A DNA stretch of 64,000 nucleotides from Flavonifractor porci (GTDB lineage: Bacteria; Bacillota; Clostridia; Oscillospirales; Oscillospiraceae). Each line of letters begins with the position of its first letter. Position 1 is the first letter of the stretch. A program made the position numbers and the translations under genes. Below the pieces are notes generated by a model, which made no database searches, was not told the DNA's origin, and saw only the letters and a program-made list of their open reading frames with translations. Location: the NCBI RefSeq assembly GCF_037572415.1, contig NZ_JBBHLB010000002.1, forward strand, positions 245,336 through 309,335. Reading direction: 5' to 3'. Shown here piece by piece: positions 34,017 to 40,950 of this stretch.

Positions 34017-34545
34017 CGTACTGCATCTGCTGGGCATCGCCCGTAAGGCAGGCCGTGTGGAGGTGGGCGAGGAGCCGGTGGGCGCCGCCGCCCGGGCCCA
34101 TCAGGCCAAGCTGATCCTTACCGCCTGTGACGGTGCCGACAACAGTCTGCGCCGGGCGGCCCACTTTGCCGAGATCGGCAAAGTGCCCCACCTGCCCACG
34201 CCTTACACCAAGGGTGGTCTGGGCGGTGCGGTGGGCCGCTCCGCCTGCACTATGCTGGCCCTCACCGATGTGGGGCTGGCCGCCGCCATCGCTGCCAAGC
34301 TGGCCGCCGCCGATCCTGAGGGCTGCTCCGCCGCGGCGGAACAGCTGAAGGTCCAGGCGGGCAAGGCGCTTCAGCGGCAGAAGGAACAGCGGGCCCATGA
34401 GAAGAACCTGCAAAAGAAGAATAAGAAGCCGTGGGCTCCGCCCCCCAAGGCGGCCAAAGAGCCTGAGCATCCGCCCGCGGCTAAAAAGCAGGCAAGACCG
34501 TTTGCCCTCAAGGGTAAACTGACCATCAAGAAGCAGCAGCCATGA
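34009..34545 (+). CDS. L7Ae/L30e-type ribosomal protein-like (YlxQ) with Lys-rich tail
   Basis: Residues 1-100 match YlxQ-type L7Ae proteins that bind kink-turn RNA (LLGIARKAGRVEVGEEPVGAAARAHQAKLILTACDGADNS; ALTDVGLAAAIAAKL). The remaining 75 residues are rich in Lys, Gln, Ala and Pro (RQKEQRAHEKNLQKKNKK, then PPKAAKEPEHPPAAKK) and are not part of the usual 100-residue family. The start at 34009 overlaps the ylxR end. The stop overlaps an ATG at 34542 that may be a remnant of the infB start. Confidence 0.85.
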   Translation: MDSVLHLLGIARKAGRVEVGEEPVGAAARAHQAKLILTACDGADNSLRRAAHFAEIGKVPHLPTPYTKGGLGGAVGRSACTMLALTDVGLAAAIAAKLAAADPEGCSAAAEQLKVQAGKALQRQKEQRAHEKNLQKKNKKPWAPPPKAAKEPEHPPAAKKQARPFALKGKLTIKKQQP

Positions 34546-34592
34546 ATAAGAAGTGGCTGAGGACAGATTGGAACAAGCAGGCTTGTTCCAAT
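34542..34592 (+). other. Possible remnant of an infB start next to a hairpin
   Basis: ATGAATAAGAAG at 34542 overlaps the ylxQ stop (ATGA) and resembles a typical IF-2 start (MNKK). It is followed at 34567-34592 by a perfect 12-bp hairpin (arm ATTGGAACAAGC). This layout is that of the truB and tyrA heads, but the matching part is too short to be sure. Confidence 0.35.
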
Positions 34593-34659
34593 AAGAAAGC
34601 GCAGCGGCCCCGCCGCGTTTTCCTATTGGCGCAAGCTGACCAGTTGGAGGTGGCTTTAT

Positions 34660-37041
34660 TTGCTGAACAACAAATATCGTGTGCATGAGGTGGCCAAGGA
34701 TTTCAACAAGAACTCCAAGGATATCACCGACATTCTGACCAAATACGCGACGACTCCGAAAAACCATATGCAGCCTCTGGACGACCGGGAGCTGTCTCTG
34801 ATTTTCGAGTATCTCACCCAGCACAACCAGGTGGAGAGCATTGAGAGCATCTACGCCGACGTGTACCGGGAACCCAAGGCCGCGGCCAAGGAAACACCTG
34901 AGGCCGGGAAGGAGGAGCGGCGCTCCGCCCCCGCCCAGCAGTCCAACCAGAAGGGTGGAAAGCCTGTGAAGGAACATACCGCGCCTGTCAATAAGCCCGC
35001 CGCTCAGGCGGAGCAGCCCAGGGCCCAGCAGCCCCAGCAGCAGAATCGTCCCGCTACCCGGGTGCCTGAGAAGAAGGTTGTGGACACCCGCAAGAGCGGC
35101 AACGTGAACCTGGAAAAGTACGACCAGCGTCTGGAAGACCTGGCTGCCGGCAAGACCAAGCAGATGCAGGCCGGAAAGCAGAAGTTCCAGGGCCGCAACC
35201 AGCGCAAGGGCGGTTTCCAGGGCGGCAACAAGCGCCGCCAGGAGGAGCAGGAGAAGATGCGCCGGCTCCAGATGGAGATCGCCAAAAAGACCCCCCTCAC
35301 CGTCAAGATCCCCGATGAGATCGGCGTGGGTGAACTGGCCTCCCGCATGAAGAAGACCGGCGCCGAGGTGGTCAAGACCCTGATGAAGAACGGCGTCATG
35401 GCCTCCCTGTCCGACGTGATCGACTTCGACACCGCCGCCATCATCGCCGAGGAGCTGGGCTGCAAGGTGGAGAAGGAGATCATTGTCACTATCGAGGAGC
35501 GCCTCATCGACACAGCCGAGGACAAGGAGGAGGATCTGCTGCCCCGTGCCCCCGTGGTGGTGGTCATGGGCCACGTGGACCACGGCAAGACCTCTCTGCT
35601 GGACTATATCCGCAACGCCCACGTGGCGGCGGGCGAGGCCGGCGGCATCACCCAGCACATCGGCGCCTATCAGGTGGAGGTGGGCGGCAAGCCCATCACC
35701 TTCCTGGATACCCCCGGCCATGAGGCTTTTACTGCTATGCGTGCCCGCGGCGCTATGATCACCGACGTGGCCATCCTGGTGGTGGCCGCCGACGACGGCA
35801 TCATGCCTCAGACCGTGGAGTCCATCAACCACGCCAAGGCGGCCCAGATCCCCGTGATCGTGGCTATCAACAAGATGGATAAGCCGGAGGCCAACCCCGA
35901 GCGCATCAAGGAGCAGCTCACCAAGTACGAGCTGGTGCCCGAGGAGTGGGGCGGCGAGACCATCATCTGCCCCATCTCCGCCAAGACCGGCGAGGGCATT
36001 GACAACCTGCTGGAGATGGTCAACCTGACCGCCGAGATGCAGGAGCTGAAGGCCAACCCCAACCGCTCCGCCCATGGCGCCGTCATCGAGGCTCGTCTGG
36101 ACAAGGGCCGCGGCCCTGTGGCTACTCTGCTGGTGCAGAACGGTACTCTCCATCAGGGCGACATCATCATTGCCGGTACCGCCGTGGGTCGTGTCCGCGC
36201 CATGACCAACGCCCGTGGTGAGAAGCTCACCGAGGCCGGTCCTTCCGTGCCTGTTGAGATCATCGGTATGGGCGAGGTGCCCGGCGCCGGCGACGATTTC
36301 CATGCTGTGGCCGACGAGCGTATGGCCCGCGAGCTGGTGGAGCAGCGCAAGCATGATCAGAAGATGGCTGCCTCCAGCCCGGTGGGTAAGGTGAGCTTGG
36401 AGGATCTGTTCAGCCAGATCAAGCAGGGCGAGATGAAGGACCTGAACATCATCGTCAAGGCCGACGTTCAGGGTTCCGCCGAGGCTGTCAAGGCCTCCCT
36501 GGAGAAGATCTCCAACGACGAGGTCCGGGTGCGGGTCATCCACTGCGCGGTGGGCGCCATCAACGAGAGCGACGTTATGCTGGCTACCACCTCCAACGCC
36601 ATCATCGTGGGCTTCAATGTCCGTCCTGACTCCAACGCCAAGGACACCGCCGCCCGCAACAAGGTGGATATGCGGATGTACCGCGTGATTTACGACTGCA
36701 TCAACGAGATCGAGACCGCCATGAAGGGCATGCTGGCTCCCAAGTTCAAGGAAGTGGAGCTGGGCCAGGCCGAGGTGCGCAACGTGTTCCGCATCACCGG
36801 CGTGGGCATGGTAGCCGGCTGTTACGTTACCAACGGCAAGATGCAGCGCGGCGCCAATATGCGCTTGCTGCGTGACAATGTGGTGATTTACGACGGCTCT
36901 ATCGCCTCCCTCCAGCGCTTCAAGGACAGCGTGAAGGAAGTGGCTCAGGGCTACGAGTGCGGCATCACCTTTGAGAAGTTCCAGGACATCAAGGAGGGCG
37001 ACGTGATCGAGGCCTTCCTGATGGAGCAGATTGAGGTATAA
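34660..37041 (+). CDS. infB: Translation initiation factor IF-2
   Basis: GTPase that brings fMet-tRNA to the 30S subunit. The 793 residues have an IF2-N domain (KYRVHEVAKDFNKNSKDITDIL), a Lys/Gln-rich linker to about 200, a second IF2-N segment, the G domain (GHVDHGKTSL near 303, DTPGHEAF, NKMD near 403) and beta-barrel C-terminal domains. The start is TTG 34660, nine bases after GGAGG; the next codon is CTG, where a Met would be expected, so the original ATG may be lost. The last 45 bases recur exactly downstream. Confidence 0.95.
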   Translation: MLNNKYRVHEVAKDFNKNSKDITDILTKYATTPKNHMQPLDDRELSLIFEYLTQHNQVESIESIYADVYREPKAAAKETPEAGKEERRSAPAQQSNQKGGKPVKEHTAPVNKPAAQAEQPRAQQPQQQNRPATRVPEKKVVDTRKSGNVNLEKYDQRLEDLAAGKTKQMQAGKQKFQGRNQRKGGFQGGNKRRQEEQEKMRRLQMEIAKKTPLTVKIPDEIGVGELASRMKKTGAEVVKTLMKNGVMASLSDVIDFDTAAIIAEELGCKVEKEIIVTIEERLIDTAEDKEEDLLPRAPVVVVMGHVDHGKTSLLDYIRNAHVAAGEAGGITQHIGAYQVEVGGKPITFLDTPGHEAFTAMRARGAMITDVAILVVAADDGIMPQTVESINHAKAAQIPVIVAINKMDKPEANPERIKEQLTKYELVPEEWGGETIICPISAKTGEGIDNLLEMVNLTAEMQELKANPNRSAHGAVIEARLDKGRGPVATLLVQNGTLHQGDIIIAGTAVGRVRAMTNARGEKLTEAGPSVPVEIIGMGEVPGAGDDFHAVADERMARELVEQRKHDQKMAASSPVGKVSLEDLFSQIKQGEMKDLNIIVKADVQGSAEAVKASLEKISNDEVRVRVIHCAVGAINESDVMLATTSNAIIVGFNVRPDSNAKDTAARNKVDMRMYRVIYDCINEIETAMKGMLAPKFKEVELGQAEVRNVFRITGVGMVAGCYVTNGKMQRGANMRLLRDNVVIYDGSIASLQRFKDSVKEVAQGYECGITFEKFQDIKEGDVIEAFLMEQIEV

Positions 37042-37228
37042 TGAACTAGTCCATGAGCAGAGAAGGCTTTCTCGGTCGCCCTTCTTGGGGCCCCGCCGCA
37101 GGTGGGACGGCGCTTGCGCCGTACAAGTGTTTTACCGCAGGTAAAACCTTGGCGCAGGGCGAATTCATTTCGCCCGAGCAGGTAAAATGACAGGGCTCCC
37201 AAACAATGCGCTGCATTGTTTGGGATTA
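37042..37228 (+). repeat. Type A element after infB
   Basis: The 187 bases carry GGCGCTTGCGCC; CAAGTGTTTTACC..GGTAAAACCTTG; GGGCGAA-TTCA-TTTCGCCC; and a terminal stem CCCAAACAATGC..GCATTGTTTGGG. The second and fourth stems use different base pairs from the nusA copy but stay paired. Confidence 0.88.
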
Positions 37229-37273
37229 GGCGACGTGATCGAGGCCTTCCTGATGGAGCAGATTGAGGTATAA
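37229..37273 (+). repeat. Echo 1 of the infB 3' end (identical)
   Basis: All 45 bases match 36997-37041, encoding GDVIEAFLMEQIEV and the stop. It is the only echo without differences, so it is the youngest or is kept identical by conversion. Confidence 0.93.
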
Positions 37274-37363
37274 TTCTGCTTTTTACGGAGTGCCCCCGGC
37301 CCGGCATAGCCGTGCCGGCCTGCGCTAAAGATTTGCCACTGGCAAATCTTCTTAACGCTGCGG
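37274..37363 (+). repeat. Type B element, first copy after infB
   Basis: Ninety bases: GCTTTTTACGGAGTGCC, a stem around CCGGCATAGCCG, CCTGCGCTAAAG, ATTTGCC..GGCAAAT and the border CGCTGCGG. Confidence 0.85.
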
Positions 37364-37383
37364 TGGAGCAGATTGAGGCATAA
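37364..37383 (+). repeat. Echo 2 of the infB 3' end
   Basis: Twenty bases repeat the infB end (EQIEA and stop against EQIEV), with one change, GTA to GCA. Confidence 0.8.
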
Positions 37384-37473
37384 CTCTGCTTCTTGCGGAG
37401 TGCCTCCGGCCCGGCATAGCCGTGCCGGCCTGCGCTAAAGATTTGCCACCGGCAAATCTTCTTAACGCTGCGG
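37384..37473 (+). repeat. Type B element, second copy after infB
   Basis: It differs from the copy at 37274 at only a few positions (for example TTCTTGCGG for TTTTTACGG), making a direct tandem repeat of about 110 bases with the echo. Confidence 0.87.
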
Positions 37474-37493
37474 TGGAGCAGACCGAAGTGTAA
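37474..37493 (+). repeat. Echo 3 of the infB 3' end
   Basis: Twenty bases encode EQTEV and TAA; relative to infB the changes are ATT to ACC, GAG to GAA and GTA to GTG, so only Ile to Thr alters the peptide. Confidence 0.8.
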
Positions 37494-37509
37494 TAATAAA
37501 AAATCAAAT

Positions 37510-37554
37510 CAGACCCGTTCCGTCCCCAATTCATTTGAGGAGGGGGCGGGTCTG
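37510..37554 (+). other. Long hairpin before rbfA
   Basis: CAGACCCG pairs with CGGGTCTG, with an inner CCCC/GGGG stem; it is not followed by a T run. It may process or stabilise the mRNA between infB and rbfA. Confidence 0.5.
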
Positions 37555-37576
37555 TATTGCGTAATAGGAGAAAAAT

Positions 37577-37966
37577 ATGGCAAGTAATCGTATTGGACGT
37601 ATCAACGAGGAGATTCAGCGGGAGCTGGCCACCCTCATCCGCACGGTCAAGGACCCCCGGGTCCATGGACTGGTGTCCATCACCGGCGTGGATACCACCT
37701 CTGACCTGCGCTATTCCAAGATCTATGTCAGCGTGCTGGACAAGAGCGACGTGAGCGAGGTGGTCAAGGGACTTAAATCCGCCGGGGGCTATCTGCGGCG
37801 GGAGCTGGGTGCGGCCCTAAAGCTGCGCTATACCCCCGAGCTGCAATTTGTGGAGGATGACTCCATCGGTCAGGGCGCCCACATTCTGAGTATGCTGCGG
37901 AATCCGGAGGTAGTGAAGCCTGCCAATCCGGCCAACGCCCACATCGATCTGGACAGCGAGGAGTGA
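37577..37966 (+). CDS. rbfA: Ribosome-binding factor A
   Basis: KH-like 30S maturation factor, 129 residues: NRIGRINEEIQRELATLI, DPRVHGLVSITGVDTTSDLRYSKIYVSV and RRELGAALKLRYTPELQFVEDDSI are the family blocks. TAGGAG lies seven bases before the ATG. It follows infB as in most bacteria, but more than 500 bases of repeats now separate them. Confidence 0.95.
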   Translation: MASNRIGRINEEIQRELATLIRTVKDPRVHGLVSITGVDTTSDLRYSKIYVSVLDKSDVSEVVKGLKSAGGYLRRELGAALKLRYTPELQFVEDDSIGQGAHILSMLRNPEVVKPANPANAHIDLDSEE

Positions 37967-37971
37967 GCTCC

Positions 37972-38922
37972 ATGACCTATACCGAAGCTGCGGCCTGGCT
38001 GCGTGTCCACGACCGCTATCTGATCCTGACCCACAAGCGGCCCGATGGAGATACCATCGGCTGTGCCGCCGCACTGTGCCGTGGCCTGCGCGGTCTGGGC
38101 AAGACAGCCCATATCTGCCCCGGCACCGGGGAGACCCATCTGTTCACCCCCTATCTGGAGGGGCTTCTGGCCCCCGAGGGCTATGAGCCGGAGACGGTGG
38201 TCAGTGTGGATATCGCCGCCCGGAGCCTTTTTACCAAATCTGGTCAGCCCTGGCTGGAGCGGGGCATTGATCTGGCCATCGACCACCATCCCTCTCAGGA
38301 GTTTTTTGCCAAGGAGACCTGCCTGGACGCCGGGCGGGCGGCCTGCGGTGAGATCATCTATGACATTCTGAAAGAACTGGGACAGGTCAACCAGGAGACG
38401 GCGGTTCCCCTGTATGTGGCGGTATCCACCGACACAGGCTGTTTCCAGTACGGCAACACCACGGCGGACAGCCACCGGGTGGCTGCCGCTCTGATGGCCA
38501 CCGGTATGGACGTATTCCCCCTGAACAAACGCCACTTCCGTACCAAGAGCTGGGCCCGGCTCCAGGTGGAACGACTCATTGTGGAGCGGATGCACCGCTA
38601 TGAGGATGGCAAGATTGCCGTGGCTCCTGTGTCCCTGTCTCTGATGGACGAGGCCGGGGCTACTGAGGAGGATATGGAGGACATTGCCGCCTTCCTGGGC
38701 CAGATCGAAGGGGTGGAGACCTCCGTCACCATCCGGGAACTGGAGGATGGGGCCTGCAAGCTGTCCGTCCGCACCAGCGGCGGACTGAACGCTACCCGTG
38801 TGTGCGCTCTGCTGGGAGGCGGCGGGCACGCCGCTGCCGCAGGCTGCACGGTCAACGGCACGCTGGAGCAGGCGGAGGCCGCTATCCTGGATGCCATCCA
38901 GAAGGTGGAAAACGATGCCTAA
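37972..38922 (+). CDS. nrnA: DHH-family nanoRNase / pAp phosphatase (NrnA-like)
   Basis: Degrades short oligoribonucleotides and 3',5'-pAp using manganese. The 316 residues have the DHH motifs HKRPDGDTIG near the N-terminus, VVSVDIAAR, IDHHPSQEFFA, and the C-terminal DHHA1 motif GGGGHAAAAGC. ATG 37972 is taken as the start because GAGGAG lies eight bases upstream, although a GTG at 37963 overlapping the rbfA stop is possible. Its stop overlaps the ATG of the truB echo, showing the old gene junction. Confidence 0.92.
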   Translation: MTYTEAAAWLRVHDRYLILTHKRPDGDTIGCAAALCRGLRGLGKTAHICPGTGETHLFTPYLEGLLAPEGYEPETVVSVDIAARSLFTKSGQPWLERGIDLAIDHHPSQEFFAKETCLDAGRAACGEIIYDILKELGQVNQETAVPLYVAVSTDTGCFQYGNTTADSHRVAAALMATGMDVFPLNKRHFRTKSWARLQVERLIVERMHRYEDGKIAVAPVSLSLMDEAGATEEDMEDIAAFLGQIEGVETSVTIRELEDGACKLSVRTSGGLNATRVCALLGGGGHAAAAGCTVNGTLEQAEAAILDAIQKVENDA

Positions 38923-38978
38923 CGGAGTGATTATTATTGATAAGCCCCAAGACTGGACCAGCATGGATATCTGCGCCC
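38916..38978 (+). repeat. Echo of the truB 5' end
   Basis: Twenty-one codons repeat truB 39120-39182 (both read NGVIIIDKPQDWTSMDICA). Six bases differ: five silent and one Pro/Ala change at codon 2. Its ATG overlaps the nrnA stop, which is the normal tight operon spacing, so this is the original truB start cut off by the element. Confidence 0.93.
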
Positions 38979-39119
38979 CACAGATGCAGGCATCTGCGGG
39001 GACCCCTGAGTTTTTATCATCCTCGGCGGAAGTGAATTCCGCCTGCGGCAAGGTTTTGCCGTTGGCAAAACGCTTGTACGGCGCAAAAGCGCCGAGGCTT
39101 GGCGCAGGGGAGGCGTGGC
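38979..39119 (-). repeat. Type A element before truB (reversed)
   Basis: Read on the minus strand it is GGCGCTTTTGCGCC; CAAGCGTTTTGCC..GGCAAAACCTTG; GGCGGAA-TTCAC-TTCCGCC; GGGGTCCCC with terminal stem GCAGATGC..GCATCTGT. Its terminal hairpin abuts the echo and its other end supplies GGGGAGG as the present truB RBS. Confidence 0.88.
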
Positions 39120-40004
39120 ATGGCTAACGGAGTTATCATTATCGATAAGCCCCAGGATTGGACCAGCATGGATATCTGCGCCAAGGTGCGGGGCATCCTT
39201 CATGAGCGGCGGGTGGGCCACGGCGGTACCCTGGACCCCATGGCTACCGGCGTGCTGCCCGTCTTTGTTGGCCGGGCGACCCGGGCGGTGGAGTTTGCCA
39301 CCGAGGGGAAAAAGGAATATATCGCCGGATTAAAACTAGGCGTTATCACAAATACCCAGGATACCACCGGTGAGGTGCTGGAACAGCGGCCGGTCCAGGT
39401 GGACCGGAAGTCCCTGGAGGGGGCCCTGGAGCCCTTCCGTGGGGATATCCTCCAGATCCCGCCCATGTACTCCGCCATCAAGCGGGACGGCAAAAAACTC
39501 TACGAGCTGGCCCGGGCGGGCCAAGAGGTGGAGCGGCCGCCCAGGCCGGTGACCATCTATGAGCTGGAGGTGCTGGAGGAGGCCCCGGCTGGGTTTCCTC
39601 AAGAGGAGGATACCTGGTATCTGCGGGTGCGCTGCTCCAAGGGCACCTATATCCGTACCCTGTGCCACGACATCGGGCAGGCTCTGGGCTGCGGCGGCTG
39701 TATGTCCGCCCTGCGGCGCACTGAGGCGGCGGGATATACGCTGAACCAGGCTGTGACGCTGGAGGAACTTCAGGCGGTTTCCGACCCGGCGGCCCTGCTG
39801 ATCCCGGTGGACGGCTGTTTCGGAGAATACCCGGCGGTGACCATTGGAACCGAGGTGCTGAAGAAGGCCAAAAACGGCAGCCCTTTTTCCTGTGCTGCGG
39901 CTGACGGTACATGGAGGGTGTACGGCCCTGATGGAGCATTCCTGCTGCTGGGCAGGTGCGCCGGCGGTGTAATGACCACCATCAAAAGTTTTTTCGAGGT
40001 GTGA
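39120..40004 (+). CDS. truB: tRNA pseudouridine(55) synthase
   Basis: Makes pseudouridine 55 in the T loop of tRNAs. The 294 residues show IIIDKPQDWTSMDI, the catalytic Asp in GGTLDPMATGVLPV (about 39), KEYIAGLKLG and CSKGTYIRTLCHDIGQALG, and a PUA-like end. GGGGAGG lies seven bases before ATG 39120. The start is preceded by a duplicated, shortened copy of itself. Confidence 0.95.
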   Translation: MANGVIIIDKPQDWTSMDICAKVRGILHERRVGHGGTLDPMATGVLPVFVGRATRAVEFATEGKKEYIAGLKLGVITNTQDTTGEVLEQRPVQVDRKSLEGALEPFRGDILQIPPMYSAIKRDGKKLYELARAGQEVERPPRPVTIYELEVLEEAPAGFPQEEDTWYLRVRCSKGTYIRTLCHDIGQALGCGGCMSALRRTEAAGYTLNQAVTLEELQAVSDPAALLIPVDGCFGEYPAVTIGTEVLKKAKNGSPFSCAAADGTWRVYGPDGAFLLLGRCAGGVMTTIKSFFEV

Positions 40005-40008
40005 GACA

Positions 40009-40920
40009 GTGAATGGGACAGAGACAAGACGTGTGATCGCCCTGGGCTTTTTTGACGGCGTTCACCTGGGCCACGGCGCCCTGCTGCGCCGGGTGGGGGA
40101 GAAGGCGGCCGAACTGGGAGCCGTCCCGGCGGCGGTCACCTTTGATACCCATCCAGAGAACCTGATCCTCAAGACCCCGGCGGTTCCTCTGCTCAGCTCG
40201 CCCCTGGACCGGGCGGAGCTGATGCGGCGGTACTATGGGATCCGGGACGTGATCGTAGCCCACTTTGACGAGCGGATGATGCATCTGCCTTGGCGGGAGT
40301 TTGTCACCGACTATCTGGTAGGGGAACATGGGGCGGTCCATCTGGTGGCCGGTCATGATTTCCACTTCGGCTATAAAGGCGAGGGCAACCCGGAGCGGCT
40401 CCAGGCGCTGTGTCAGGAGTTGGGCATTGGCTGCGATATCATTCCCAAGGTGTGCCGGGACGATATCACAGTGTCATCCACCTATATCCGCACCCTGGTG
40501 GCGCAGGGGGAGATGGAGCGGGCCAACGAATTTTTAGGCCATCCCCACACCCTTACTGATACGGTGGCCCACGGTAAGAAGCTGGGGTCCACCCTTGGTT
40601 TCCCCACGGTGAACCTGCGTTTCCAGCCCGGCGTACTGGTGCCCGCTTACGGAGTATACGCTACCCGTGTGTGGTTTGAAAACGGCGACAGCCGCCCAGC
40701 AGTGACCAATGTGGGGGTGCGCCCCACGGTGGACGACGGAGACCGGGTGACTGTGGAAGGATTTATTCTGGATTTCAACGGCAATTTGTACGGACAGAGC
40801 GTCCGAATGGAGTTTTATAAGCGTCTGCGGGGCGAGCGGAAGTTCGATAGCCTGGAGGCGCTCAAGCAAGAAGTCATGCGTAACGCGGAACAGACCCGAG
40901 CCTATTTTGACGGCCTGTAA
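40009..40920 (+). CDS. ribF: Bifunctional riboflavin kinase / FAD synthetase
   Basis: Phosphorylates riboflavin to FMN and adenylylates FMN to FAD. The 303 residues have an N-terminal nucleotidyltransferase (LGFFDGVHLGHGALL, VSSTYIRTLV) and a C-terminal kinase (GKKLGSTLGFPTVNL, TNVGVRPTVDDGDRVTVEGFILDFNGNLYGQSVRMEF in pieces). The start is GTG, four bases after the truB stop, with GAGGTGTGAG upstream. Last gene of the operon. Confidence 0.95.
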   Translation: MNGTETRRVIALGFFDGVHLGHGALLRRVGEKAAELGAVPAAVTFDTHPENLILKTPAVPLLSSPLDRAELMRRYYGIRDVIVAHFDERMMHLPWREFVTDYLVGEHGAVHLVAGHDFHFGYKGEGNPERLQALCQELGIGCDIIPKVCRDDITVSSTYIRTLVAQGEMERANEFLGHPHTLTDTVAHGKKLGSTLGFPTVNLRFQPGVLVPAYGVYATRVWFENGDSRPAVTNVGVRPTVDDGDRVTVEGFILDFNGNLYGQSVRMEFYKRLRGERKFDSLEALKQEVMRNAEQTRAYFDGL

Positions 40921-40950
40921 GACGGCTGCCCAACCGAAAGGGGACACCAT

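Noticed and set aside
37042..37228. Type A element as a plain transcription terminator
   Set aside because: No T run follows the terminal hairpin in any copy, essential genes lie downstream in the same operon, and the element occurs in both orientations.
37274..37493. CRISPR-like array after infB
   Set aside because: Only two repeat units of about 110 bases with a gene-end copy in each; no short regular repeats with unique spacers and no cas genes.
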